From contig NW_026577901.1 of NCBI RefSeq assembly GCF_029407905.1, forward strand, positions 1,922,001 through 1,986,000: a stretch of 64,000 nt of DNA, read 5' to 3'. The position numbers and the translations under genes are program-made. The notes beneath the pieces were generated by a model. That model saw nothing but the letters and a program-made list of their open reading frames with translations, searched no databases and was not told the DNA's origin. Below, piece after piece: positions 50,901 to 61,151 of the stretch. Within the stretch, counting starts at the first letter, position 1. Each line of letters opens with the position of its first letter. The DNA comes from Bubalus kerabau. Lineage: Eukaryota; Chordata; Mammalia; Artiodactyla; Bovidae.

Positions 50901-51555
50901 AAAAGTTCCTTGACACACTGGTCTGACTCGAGGAGAACACCGAGGTTCCCGGCACCACTACATCTGGGCCCCTTCTCCCCTCCTGATCGCGACAGGAGGG
51001 TCGATTCCCCTGTTTTGTCTTGAAGGGGTTCCCGCCTTTCCCGGTGCATCTCAGGATGAGGCCGGTCTCACGACGAAATTCGAGACATAGCCTCGTGGGT
51101 GGTGCGGCATGCCAAAAGACCCCGATTCCCTGGTCCGCTCTTGATACGAACCCGATGGCAGAACCCAACTCGAAGGCAATCCTGTGGAACAAGGCACAAC
51201 ACGAAGGGGCAGAGACACCACGGTGCATCGTCCAGAAAAACCCGCAAGTTCCACATACAAATCGACAAGTGGCCTGTCACCCCATGAACAACGCGAGAGT
51301 CAAGTGGAGTTCCATTCCTCCACACAAGACCAGGCCTGACTCTCCTGTCCCAACTCTGCAGGGACTCTGGGATCCGAGTCAGATCCGGCACATTCGAAGC
51401 CAGGAGAGGAACCCTGTGGTTCCTGCCTCAACTTGTCATGAGGCCCTCTTCCATTGCACCAAACCCAGTGGAGTTCCGAGAGGCCCCTCCCAACTCCACA
51501 GTGACCCTGACTTCTCAGAGGCACGCTGAGAAGCTTCCTGAGGTCACTGGCACAA
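44795..51555 (+). repeat. Diverged satellite block B (duplicate of block A)
   Basis: Matches block A at an offset of 37,076-37,077 from 45,057 (7,981) to about 51,065 (13,988), then at 35,657 to the edge block at 51,556. The change of 1,420 bp means one monomer present in A is absent from B. The switch lies within AATTCGAGACATAGCC, around 51,065-51,085. Left of it B follows A's 13.9-kb monomer, and right of it B follows A's 15.4-kb monomer (GTGGGTGGTGC, AATGGCAGAACCCAACTCG). B also carries the 434-bp internal duplication, so that event came before the A/B duplication. A and B differ by scattered substitutions of a few percent, more than array neighbours but far less than block A monomers differ from each other. 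Confidence 0.86.
48505..49372 (+). repeat. 434-bp intra-monomer tandem duplication (14 x 31 bp), block B copy
   Basis: ACTGGCGCCGCAG at 48,505 and again at 48,939, 434 bp apart, exactly as in block A (11,428 and 11,862). The marker step here is 1,836 bp in both blocks. Finding the same overlong monomer in both shows that A and B share descent as a multi-monomer segment and are not merely similar satellite. It also gives the relative order of events: internal duplication first, A/B duplication later. Confidence 0.85.
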
Positions 51556-52765
51556 GTCAATGGAACCCAGGGTTTCCTGCTGCAACCCAAGAAAGACCTC
51601 GAGAGTCCTTCTTTAACACGTCTTCAGGCCCAATTCCCCTACCATGACTCGAGAACAATGACGGGCTCCCTCTCACCACGTGCATAGAGACCTGACTGCC
51701 CTGGCACCACATGAGAGGCTCACTGAGCTCCCAGTCTTACTTCGTGAGAAACCCCACACTAGCGCCACAGCTCGAGAAAACCTACGAGACGCCCCAGTCA
51801 TCGGGAGACGAGGGCCTTCATTTCCTGCATTGCCTGGAGAGCAATCCCGTGTCCTCCCTCCAAACACCAGAGGAGGTTTGACTCCCTTTAAGCCACTCAG
51901 TGGGCTCCAAGACATACCCGTCGACTCGAGAGGAGAGCAGAGTCCTTTGCTTCCCCTCGAGATGAGGGCTGACTCCAAGGTAGTCTGGAATGCAACCCCG
52001 AGATTTCTGTCGAGCCTGGACATGAACATTAGGTCCTGCACACAAGCCTTGGTGGGGTCTCTTTTGCCTTCAGTGACTAGAGCGCACCTCCAGCTCTTCC
52101 TCGAATCTCGAATGGAAGATAAGAATTTTGTGGGCCAACACAAGAGGAAGCATGAATTCCCTGTGGTAACTCAAATATCCCACCGCAACTCGAGAAAACC
52201 AAGTGGTTCCGCAGTCATTCCAAGATGAGGCCCATGCCCGCTGGAGCACCCCAAGAGAAGTCCAACGTTCCATTTTGAAGAGCGAAATGGTACTTGGAAC
52301 GCTTTATGCGACCCCAAAAGTAACCCGACATACCTGTCTCACTTGAGGGAAACACCGAGGTTCCCAGCAGCACTTCATCTGAGCCACTTCTCCCCTCCTG
52401 ATCGCCACAGGAGGGTCGATTCCTCTGCTTTGTCTGGAAGAGTTTCATGAACTTCGCGGCACATTTCAGGATGAGGCCGGTTTCATGAGGAAATTCGAGA
52501 CAACCCACGTGGGTGGTGCCAAATGCTGAACGACCCCGATATCCCGGTCCACTCTTCATAAGAACCCAATGCCCGGACACCTCTTCGAAGGCAACCCTGT
52601 GGATGAAGACACAAAACGAAGGGTCACTGACACCCCCGTGCATCGTCTGGAAAAACCTGCAGATTCGACACACAGTTTGACAAGGGGCCTGAAACCCCAT
52701 GAACAACTCGAGAGGCAAGCGGAGTTCCATTCCTCAGAAAAGACGTAGCCTGTCTCTCCTGTCCC
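51556..52765 (+). repeat. Satellite edge block, copy 3
   Basis: Third copy of the block at 1 and 15,899, reached from 15,899 by an offset of 35,657 bp. It differs more from the other two: for example CCCGTCGACTCGAG lacks one C (51,925), and GATGAGGGCTGACTCCAAGGTAGTC replaces GACGAGGCCTGACTCCAGGGTGAGTC near 51,960. By 52,765 the match ends: GGGACCCTGATGTCGGAGTCCG follows block-D/array style, where copies 1 and 2 have GGGACACTA(T/C)GATCAGAGTC. Unlike copies 1 and 2 it does not lead into a homogeneous array. Confidence 0.82.
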
Positions 52766-55700
52766 AACTCTGCAGGGACCCTGATGTCGGAGTCCGAAAC
52801 AGAGAGGAAGTCTGAGGTTCCTGCCTCCCCTCGAGATGAGCCCCTCTTCCATTGCGACAAACCCAGCGGAGTCCCGAGAGGCACCGCCAACTCCACAGTA
52901 TCCCTCAACTCTCAGAGACACCCTGGGAAGTTCCCTAAGGTCCCCGGCAGAAGTCGAGGGAAACGACTTTTTCCCGCCACAACCCGAGAAAGACCTCGAG
53001 AGTCCCTCTTCAACGCGTCTTGAGGCCCTAGTCCCCTCCCATTACTCGAGAGCCACAACGCGCTCCTCCTCGCTACGCGCAGGGAGACCTGACTTCCCTG
53101 GCGCCGCACGAGAGGCTCCCTGAGATCCTCGCCGTGCCTCGCGAGAAAACCCCCACGGGCGCCGCAGCTCGAGGAAACCCCTGAGACGCCCCCGTCCTCG
53201 CGATGTGAAGGGACTTCTTTTCCTGCATGGCCTGGAGAATAATCCCGAGCCCTCTCTCCAAAATGAAGAGGAGGCTTGACTCCACTGACGCCACTAGGGG
53301 GCTCCAAGATATCCGCGTCGCGACTCGGGAGGACAGCAGAGTCCTTTGCTTCCCCTCGAGACGAGGCCTGACACCCAGGGGGATCCTGGAATGCAACCCC
53401 GAGATCCCTGCCTTCCCTGGAGAGGAACATTAGGTCCTGGACACAAGCCTAGATGAGGTCTCTTTGGCCCTGCAATGACTCGAGCGCAACCCCCAGCTTT
53501 CCCTCGCCAATCGAATGGAAGACTGGGCTTCCCAGGGCCAACAGAGGAGGAAGCCTGTAATCCCCATCGTCACTCGAGAATCCCGGCGCAACTCGAGAAA
53601 AAACACGTGTTTCCAAAGTCTTCGCAAGATGAGGCCCTTGCCCACTACAGCGTTTCAGGGGAAGTCACATGTTCCGCCCTGAAGTGCGAAACAGTACCTG
53701 ACACACTTCGTGCGACCCCCAAAAGCTCCCCGACACGCCGGGTACCCTCGAGGGAACACCGAGAGTCCCAGCACAGCTTCATCTGAGCCCGTTCTCCCCT
53801 CCTGATCACGACAGGAGAGTCGATTCCCCTGCGTGGTTCAGAAGGGGTTACCGGCCTTCCCGGTGCACCTCAGGATGAGGCCGGTCTCACAGGGAAATTC
53901 GAGACGAGCCACGTGGGTGGTGCCACATGCCAAATGCCCCCGATTCCCCGGTCCGCTTTTGAGAAGGACCCGAGGCCCGGACCCCTCTTCGAAGGCAACC
54001 CTGTGGGTGAAGGCACAACACGAAGGGGCACTGACACCCCCGTGCATCATCCGGAAAGACCCGCAGGTTCCACACACAGCTCGACCAGGGGCCTGAAAAC
54101 CCCTGACAACTCGAGAGGCAAGCGGGGTTCCCTTCCTCAGACAAGACGAGGCATGACTCTCCTGTCCCAACTCTGCAGGGACCCTGTGGTCGGAGCCAAA
54201 ACGGAGAGGAAGCCTGAGGTTCCTGCCTCCCCTCGAGGTGAGGCCCTCTTCCGTTGCGCCAGACCCAGCGGAGTCCCGAGAGGCCCCGCCAACTTCACAG
54301 GATCCCTCGCCTCTCAGGGGCACCCTGGGAAGTTCCCTAAGATCCCCGGCAGAAGGCGAGGGAAACGAGGGTTTCCCGCCGCCCCCCGAGAAAGACCTCG
54401 AGAGTCCTTCTTCAATGCGTCTCGAGGCCCTAGTCCCCTCCCGTGACTCGAGAGGCAGGACGCGCTCCCCCTCGCCACGCGCATGGAGACTTGACTTCCC
54501 TGGCGCCGCACGAGAGGCTCCCTGAGATCCTCGTCGTGCCTCGGGAGAAAACCCCCACGGGCGCCGCAGCTCGAGGAAACCCCTGAAACACCCCCGTCCT
54601 GGCGAGCTGAGGGCCTTCTATTCCTGCATGGCCTGGAGAGCAATCCCGGGTCCTCTCTCCAAACTGAAGAGGAGGCTGGACTCCCTTGAGGCCACTCAGT
54701 GGGCTCCAAGAGATCCGCGTCGCCACTCGAGAGGAGAGCGGAGTCCTTGGCTTCCCCTCGAGACGAGGCCTGACTCCCTGAGGGAGTCTGAAATGCAACC
54801 CCGAGATTCCTGCCTTCCCTGGAGAGGAATATTAGATCCAGGACACACGCCTTGATGAGGTCTCTTTGGCCCTGCAGTGACTCGAGCGCTACCCCCAGAT
54901 TTCCCTCGCTACTTGAATGGGAGATGGGGCTTCCCAAGGCCAACCCAAGAGGAAGCCTGAAATCCTCGTCGAAACTCGAGAATCCTGCCGCAACTCGAGA
55001 AAAACGAGGTGGTTTCAACGTCTTCGCAAGATGAGGCCCTTGCCCGGTACGGCGTCTCAAGGGAAGTCCCATGTTCCATCGTGAAGTGAGACACGGTACC
55101 TGACACCCTTCATGCGACATCCAAAAGTTCCCCGACATGCTGGGTTCCCTTGAGGGGAACACCGAGAGTCCCAGCACCACTTCCTCTGAGCACCTACTCC
55201 TCTCCTGTTCGCGACAGGAGAGTTGATTCCCCTGCGTGGTCTGGAAGGGGTTCCCGGCCTGCACGGCGCCCCTCAGGATGAGGCCGGCCTCGCGAGGAAA
55301 TTCGAGACAAGCCCCGTGGCTGGTGCCCCATGTTGAACGACCCTGATTTCCCGGTCCGCAGTTGAGGAGAACCCGATGCCCGGACGCCTCTTCGAAGGCC
55401 ACCCTGTGAGTGAAGGAACAACACGAAGGGGCACTGACACTCCCGTGCATCGTCCGGAAACACCCGCGGTTTCCACACACAGCTCCACGAGGGGACTGAG
55501 ACTCCCTGAGCAACTCGAGAGGCAAGCGGAGTTCCCTTCCTCAGACAAGACGAGGCCTGACTCTCCTGCCCCAACGCTGCAGGGACACTGCTGTCGGAGT
55601 ACGAAACGGAGAGGAAGCCTGCGGTCCTGTCTCCCCTCGAGATGAGGCCCTCTTCGATTGCGCCAAACCCAGAGGAGTCCCGAGATGGCCCACCAACTCC

Positions 55701-58560
55701 ACAGCATCCCTCACCTCTAAGAGGAACCCTGGGAAGTTCCCTCAGGTCACCGGGAGAAGTCGAGGGAAACGAGGGTTTCCCGCTGCAAGCCGAGAAAGAC
55801 CTCGTGAGACCTTCTTCTACACGCCTTGATGCCCTAGTCCCCTCCCAGGACTCGAGAACAATGACGCGCTCCCCCTTGCCACGCTCATGGAGACCTGACT
55901 TCCCTGGTGCCGCACGAGAGGCTCCCTGAGAACCTCGTCGTGCCTCGGGAGAAAACCCCCACGGGTGCCGCAGCTCGAGGAAACCCCTGAGAAGCCCCCG
56001 TCCTCGCGAGGTGAGGGCCTTCTTTTCCTGCCTTTCCTGGAGAGCAATCCCGAGTCCTCTCTCCAAACTGAAGATTAGGCTTGACTCCCTTGAGGCCACT
56101 CAGAGGGCTCCAAGAGATCCGCGTCGTGGCTCAAGAGAAGAGCGGAGTCCTTTGCTTCCCCTCGAGGCGAGGCCTGACTCCACGGGGGACACTGGAGTGC
56201 AACCCCGGGATCCCTGTCTTCCCTTGAGAGTACTACTAGGTCCTGGACACACGCCTAGATGAGGTCTCTTGGGCCCTGCAGTGACTCGAGCGCAACCCCC
56301 AGCTTTCCCTAGCAACTCGAATGGAAGATGGGGCTTCCCAGGGCCAACCCAAGAGGAAGCCTGAAATCCCCATCGTAACTCGAGAATCCCGCCGCAACTC
56401 GAGAAAAACCACGTGGTCCCAACGTCTTAGCAAGATGGGGCCCTTGCCCGCTACGGCGTCTCAAGGGAAGTCTCACGTTCCGTCCTGAGTAGCGAAACGG
56501 TACCTGACACCCTTCATGCGACCTCCAAAATTTCCCAGACACGCCGGGTTCCCTCGAGGGGAACACCGAGGGTCCTGGCACCCCTTCATCTGAGCCCCTT
56601 CTCCCCTCCTCATCACGACAGGAGAGTCGATTCCCCTGCGTATTCTGGAAGGGGTTCCCGGCTTTCCCGGCACACCTCAGGATGAGGCCGGTCTCCCGAG
56701 GAAATTCGAGACGAGCCCCGTGGGTTGTGCCACATGCCGAACGACCCCGATTTCCCAGTCCGCTCTGGATAAGAACCCGATGCCCGGACACCTCTTCGAA
56801 GGCAACCCTGTGGGTGAAGTTACCATTCGAAGGGGCACTGACACCCCCGTGCGTCGTCCGGAAAAACCCGCGGTTTCCACACACAGCTTGACGAGGTGCG
56901 TGAGACACCCTGAGCAATTCGAGAGGCAAGCAGAGTTCCCTTCCTCAGACAAGACGAGGCCTGACTCTCCTGTCCCAACTCTGCAGGGACCCTGTGGTTG
57001 GAGTCCGAAAAGGAGAGGAAGCCTATGTTTCCTGTCTCCCCTCGAGATGAGGCCCTCTTCCATTGCGCCAAGCCCAGCGGAGTCCCGAGAGGCCCCGCCA
57101 ACTCCACAGCATCCCTCACCTATCAGAGGCACCATGGGAAGTTCCCTCAGGTCCCCGGCAGAAGGCGAGGGAAACGAGGCTTTCCCGCCGCAACCACAGA
57201 AAGACCTCGAGTGTCCTTCTTCAACGCCTCTGGAGGCCCTAGTCCTCTCTCATGACTGGAGAGCCATGACGCACTCCCCCTCGCCACGTGCACAGAGACC
57301 TGACTTCCCTGGCACCGCACGAGAGGCTCCCTGAGATCCTCGTCTTGCCTCGTGAGAAAACCCCCACGGGCGCCGCAGCTCGAGGAAACCCCTGAGAAGC
57401 CCCCATCCTCGCGAGGTGAGGGCCTTCTTTTCCTGCCTGACCCAGAGCACAATCCCGAGTCCTCTCTCCAAACTGAAGAGAAGGCCTGACTCCCTTGAGG
57501 CCACTCAGTGGGCTCCAAGAGATCTGCGTCGCGACTTGAGAGGAGAGCGGCATCCTTGGCTTGCCCTCGAGGCGAGGCCTGACTCCCCGGGGGAGTCTGG
57601 AACGCCACCCTGAGATCCCTGTCTTCCCTTGAGAGGAACGTTAAGTCCCGGACACAGGCCTAGATGAGGTCTCTTTGGCCCTGCAGTGACTCGAGTGCAA
57701 CCCTCAGCTTTCCCTCGCAACTCGAATGGAAGATTAGGCTTCCTGGGGCCAACACAAGAGGAAGCCTGAAATCCACTTCGTAACTCGAGAATCCCGCCGC
57801 AACTCGAGAAAATCCACATGGTCCCAACGTCTTCGCAAGATGAGGCCCTTGCCCGCTACGGCATCTCAAGGGAAGTCCCAGGTTCTGTCCTGAAGTGCGA
57901 AACGGTACCTGACTCCTTTCATGCAACCCCCAAAAGTCCCCCACACGCCGGTTTCCCTCGAGGGTAACACCGAGGGTTCCATCCCCACTTCATCTGAGCC
58001 CCTTCTCCCCTCCTGATGGCGACAGGAGAGTCAATCCCCCTGCATTGTCTGGAAGGGTCCCCGGCCTTCCCAGCACAACTCAGGATGAAGCTGGCCTCAC
58101 TAGGAGATTTGAGACTAGCCCCGTGGGTGGTCCCTCATGCCGAAAGACCCCGATTTCCCTGTCCACTCTTGAAAAGAACCCGAGGCCCGGACACCTCTTC
58201 GAAGGCAACCCAGTGGGTGAAGGCACAACACGAAGGGGCACTGTCACCGTCGTGCATTTCCGGAAACACCCGCAGGTTCCACACACAGCTCAACAAGGGG
58301 CCTGAGACCCCCTGAGCACCTCGAGAGGCAAGCGGAGTTCCCTTCCTCAGACAAGACGATTCCTGACTCTCCTGTCCCAACTCTGCAGGGACCCTGCGGT
58401 CGGAGTCTGAAACGGAGAGGAAGCCTGAGGTTCCTGCCTTCCCTGGAGATGAGGCCCTCTTCCATTGCGCCAAACCCAGCGGAGTCCTGAGAGGCCCCGC
58501 CAACTCCACAGCATCCCTCATCTGTCAGAAGCACACTGGGAAGTTCCCTAAGGTCACCGG
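52766..58560 (+). repeat. Diverged satellite block D and right end of the satellite
   Basis: About 4.1 monomers with markers at 53873, 55276, 56680 and 58083 (steps 1403, 1404, 1403). Their sequence lies between the array type and blocks A-C. Around 54.2-54.6 kb it is close to array type (GCCGCCCCCCGAGAAAGACC, GTCTCGAGGCCCTAGTCC), while further right it drifts. Length is nearly constant, so most change is by substitution. The satellite stops in mid-monomer at 58,560, after TTCCCTAAGGTCACCGG, where a normal monomer would continue GCAGAAG. A 403-codon open frame on the minus strand (54,314-55,525) is incidental to low stop density. Confidence 0.86.
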
Positions 58561-58566
58561 TAAACT

Positions 58567-58572
58567 TTTATT
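58567..58572 (-). promoter_or_regulatory. Possible polyadenylation signal AATAAA (minus strand), copy 1
   Basis: TTTATT on the plus strand, i.e. AATAAA on the minus strand, in the context GTGCAATAAAAGTTT. It is shared with copy 2, where the next bases on the minus strand are GT-rich (GGTGTTTTGG), as expected downstream of a cleavage site. In copy 1 that downstream part is replaced by satellite. A hexamer alone is weak evidence; sharing in both copies is the only support. Confidence 0.35.
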
Positions 58573-59068
58573 GCACAAGGTCCCCATGAAAAGGCCCACG
58601 CAGCAGGACAGCCACAGATTCTGTCTGCCATTAAAGGGCAGTAAGGTGCCCTCCCCTCTTCTTTGCTGCCTCAGCGGCCACCAGCGTGCAATTCGCGTAC
58701 CCTTCCCTTTCCCGTCCTAGCAGGTGCTCCAGGGCCCGCTGGCCTACAAAGTGCCAGAAGCAGGGCTGGGCCAGCCGGCCAGAATTCAGGGTTCTGTCCC
58801 TTGGACTTCCAGCGGACACTAGGCTGCTTGGGAAAACCGCGCAGACTCTGAGGTTTTTCAGCAGAGGGGTGGAGCGGTAAAGGCCTTGACCCCAAAGACG
58901 AGGCCTTTCTGCGACCGCCAGGTTGGGGAGCTCTGAGACTGTGCCAACACAGGGCGGAATACATGGTTCCCTGCTCCACGCAGTCCCCGTTCCCTTACCT
59001 GTGTTCCGCACCCCTCCGCTGTGGCCGATGGATGCCGATCCTTGGGGATCCAGGAGTTCACGAAATGG

Positions 59069-59520
59069 GCATTCCCAGCCGCAATGGCGACCCCAAACAG
59101 CACATCTGGAAAGCCCTCCCCCACCCCCGCCAGGAGCCGACCCCCACTGCGAATGGAACCCCACCCCGCCCCGCACCGCCAGGTTTCGCCCCGGCCCTGC
59201 CGGGCTCCCGGTGGGTTCCCAGCAATATTGGCGACCCCCGGGAGCACAACAGGGACCGACCCCCCACCCACAGTGAGCGGAATCTCGACCTGTGCAGCCC
59301 AGGTTTACCCCACCCTGGCTGCGCTCCCGGCGCGTTTCCAGCTGCAGTGGCCATCTCCGAGAGCACAACTGGGAAGCCCTCCCCTACCCCCGTCAGGAGC
59401 CGACACCCGCCCTGCACCACCCGGGTTCGCCCCGCCCCTGCCGCGCTCCAGGGGCGCTGCCCACCTTCACCAGTGGCTCTCGGTGAGCCCCGTCCCCACG
59501 CCCGGTTCCAGGAGAGGCTC
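59069..59520. repeat. Imperfect ~120-bp minisatellite in CpG-rich DNA, copy 1
   Basis: The motif GC(A/G)TT(T/C)CCAG with CAGTGGC and GAGCACAAC about 25 bases on recurs at about 59,069, 59,215, 59,332 and (degenerate) 59,453. Spacings are about 146, 117 and 121 bp. Each unit then has a C-rich stretch (CCCTCCCCCACCCCCGCCAGGAGCCGA) and ends near GCGCTCCCGG. The first unit is longer by about 25 bp. The last unit breaks off into CCACCTTCACCAGTGGCTC. The same structure is found in copy 2. Confidence 0.7.
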
Positions 59521-59550
59521 TCGGACCTCGCTGCTGCCGCCAGGTCAAAC

Positions 59551-60303
59551 ATGAGGACAATACATACACCCCACAGAGACAATCCAAGCTGTCTGTGATT
59601 TAGGGATAAAACGAGGACTACAGAAAGGCAAGATGACCTGACCTAGGAGGGCCATGATATTCTATAGAACCAGACAAAGTTGGTTACCAAGGAAACTTTT
59701 TTCCTTGGAACCCGGAAAGCTGGTTCTTTGCATATGCAATGACCAACAATTAGCTTGTTACCCAAGCCTGCCTTACTGCCACCCCCATCCCCCCACTCCC
59801 CAGAAGACTGGCTCAAAGAAATATTTTAAATCTCAGGCGGAAACCTGGAAGATGTCTTGTCTGTCTGTTTGGATTAAGGTATGTGTCAGTGTGAGCCCTG
59901 TGTTTTTTGATAATATTGCTCAAGTTCTGAGTTCTGATTTCAATGGTCTCAAGACAAGGCAGCCCTTCCAAATCAAACTGCTGGAAATACAAGAAAACAT
60001 TGACCTAAATGAATGTCAGAGTCCCGTGAACTGGGAACTAGTCAATATTAAATATCTAGTATTTTTGGTTTTGCTCCTCCATTATAGACATGTCTAAGAG
60101 TCAACAACATTAAGCACAACATGTTCATAGTGCCTAGGTTTCTTTTGAGGTAAAAATTGCTCTATTGTTATATCTGTCACAAGCTTGTCAGCAAGAAACT
60201 ACCTGGAAACGACAACAAAAGTAAAAAATGTAAATGTGATATGAGCTTTTAGACAAACTCTTTACAATAATTATACTCTAAAATATCTGCCTCTCATAGT
60301 CTT
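59551..60303. other. Unrecognised single-copy-like sequence
   Basis: AT-richer sequence with none of the satellite or CpG-rich features. The plus strand has a 147-codon open frame at 59,654-60,097 with no domain I know, and the wording of its translation does not look like a conserved protein. The stretch around 59,880-60,050 (TTTTTTGATAATATTGCTC to CTAGTCAATATTAAATATC) could be a worn transposon or a non-coding exon; I cannot place it. No tRNA or other RNA gene is seen. Confidence 0.5.
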
Positions 60304-60485
60304 GATTGAAGGCAGAGGAGAAGGGGATGACAGAGGATAAGATGGTTGGATGGCATCACTGACTCGATGGACATGAGTTTGAGCAAGCCCCTGGAGCTGG
60401 TGACAGACACGGAAGCCTGGCGTCCTTCAGGCCACGGGGTCACAAAGAGTCAGACACGACTGAGCAACTGAACTGAACTGAACTA
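60304..60485 (+). mobile_element. BovB (RTE-type) LINE, 3'-end fragment
   Basis: The sequence from GATTGAAGGCAGAGGAGAAGG through GATGGTTGGATGGCATCACTG, ATGGACATGAGTTTGAG and GGGGTCACAAAGAGTCAGACACGACTGAGCAACTGAACTGAACTGAA follows the known 3' terminus of the ruminant BovB LINE, including its short tandem tail of TGAAC units. Only the last ~180 bp is present, so the copy is 5'-truncated and non-functional, as most are. Several substitutions, such as CCTTCAGGCCACGG for a more usual CTGCAGTCCATGG-like run, show it is not recent. No clear target-site duplication is found. The element indicates a ruminant genome. Confidence 0.88.
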
Positions 60486-61151
60486 ACAAACGTTTCTCCA
60501 GGTGTTTTGGTTACCCGAGTTTCTATCCTTGTGACGACAGTGTATTGAATAGCTAGGTCATTTCCAAATAAATGAAAGTTCTGAAACATTCACGACTTGA
60601 AAGGACCTCCCTTTTACACAGAAACAAAAGAGATTTTTGACTCTCCATGAATAGTGTCTGGCACCATCCTGACATGTTAAATGTAAGAAAGCAATTGTTT
60701 TGTTTTGTTTTGTTCTGTTCTTGGGGGTGGGGGGAGGGGGGCGGGCTATAGCGAATGCCAATATAAAAGTCAGTTCTTGGTTGCTGAAGGGAAATGTATG
60801 ACTTGTTATTACAAGAAAGTATGTGGAATGCAATGGCACTTGAGGAAGGAAAACAAAGTAGTTCTGTCTTACAGGTGGCCGTTTCAGGATGGGAGAAGCA
60901 AAGGAATGGGTACAGAACGGGATAAGGAGGTTGTAGGGAAAGTGGACCCCCAGAAAAGAGTTCTGTGCCTAGCACAAGTTTTCTTGAGATGTCGAAATGC
61001 CTTTGCTAATGGAGTTTTAGTTTCTTTACCTCTTAAGTGATCTCTTCTAGGTTGACCTAGAACAGAAATCTTTTGTTAGCTTTGGCTAAGTGGAGAAGTA
61101 GTGTTTCACGGTGACATATGTGATCCTTCCTGACTGTTTGCAGCCCTTTTG
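60486..61151. other. Unrecognised spacer between BovB and Bov-A2
   Basis: Ordinary unique-looking sequence. It contains a GTTTT-type simple repeat at about 60,694-60,719, followed at once by a G-rich tract (separate entry). Short open frames on both strands (up to 140 codons, 60,553-60,975 minus) resemble no protein I know. Nothing else stands out. Confidence 0.5.
60723..60745 (+). other. G-quadruplex-like tract
   Basis: Four G runs of 5, 6, 6 and 3 separated by single bases (T, A, C). This fits the canonical G-quadruplex rule (four runs of at least three G with loops of 1-7). It directly follows a GTTTT simple repeat, so the G-rich strand changes from T-rich to G-rich within a few bases. 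Folding is a prediction from the motif only. Confidence 0.7.

Larger units (their letters stand above)
1..58560 (+). repeat. Satellite I-type tandem array (bovine 1.715 family), ~1.4-kb monomers
   Basis: About 41.7 head-to-tail monomers, all in one orientation, with no interspersed element that I can see. The phase marker GGATGAGG recurs at 1,404-1,406 bp in homogeneous parts and 1,392-1,836 bp in diverged parts. The monomer is made of 31-bp sub-repeats. From 2,871 to 3,366 the sequence divides into sixteen consecutive 31-bp blocks, many ending in CTCGAG or a near variant (for example 2,964-2,994, 2,995-3,025, 3,181-3,211, 3,336-3,366). Bovine satellite I is known to have a unit near 1,402 bp built of 31-bp repeats; sheep and goat units are shorter (about 0.8 kb). 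Satellites of this type lie in centromeric and pericentromeric heterochromatin. No coding role is expected. The exact species and chromosome cannot be told from sequence alone. Confidence 0.92.
58561..59550 (-). repeat. CpG-rich duplicated segment, copy 1 (unit of a ~4.45-kb direct repeat)
   Basis: Matches 63,008-64,000 in the same orientation at an offset of 4,446-4,448 bp, roughly 85-90% identical by eye with several small indels. The match starts at AAACTTTTATTGCAC, directly at the satellite junction, and runs to the window end of the other copy, so its true right limit is unknown. The right half is very CpG-rich, with an imperfect minisatellite. Read on the minus strand the segment ends in AATAAA, as a transcript 3' end would. 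Minus-strand frames exist in both copies but shift between them, and I recognise no protein. It could be a pericentromeric low-copy repeat or a decayed gene copy. Confidence 0.7.

Noticed and set aside
54314..55525. 403-codon minus-strand frame as a gene
   Set aside because: Same satellite origin; homologous monomers have stops in this frame and no splice or promoter context is visible.
59654..60097. 147-codon plus-strand frame as a small protein gene
   Set aside because: No family resemblance, no Kozak-like or promoter context that I can support; length is possible by chance.
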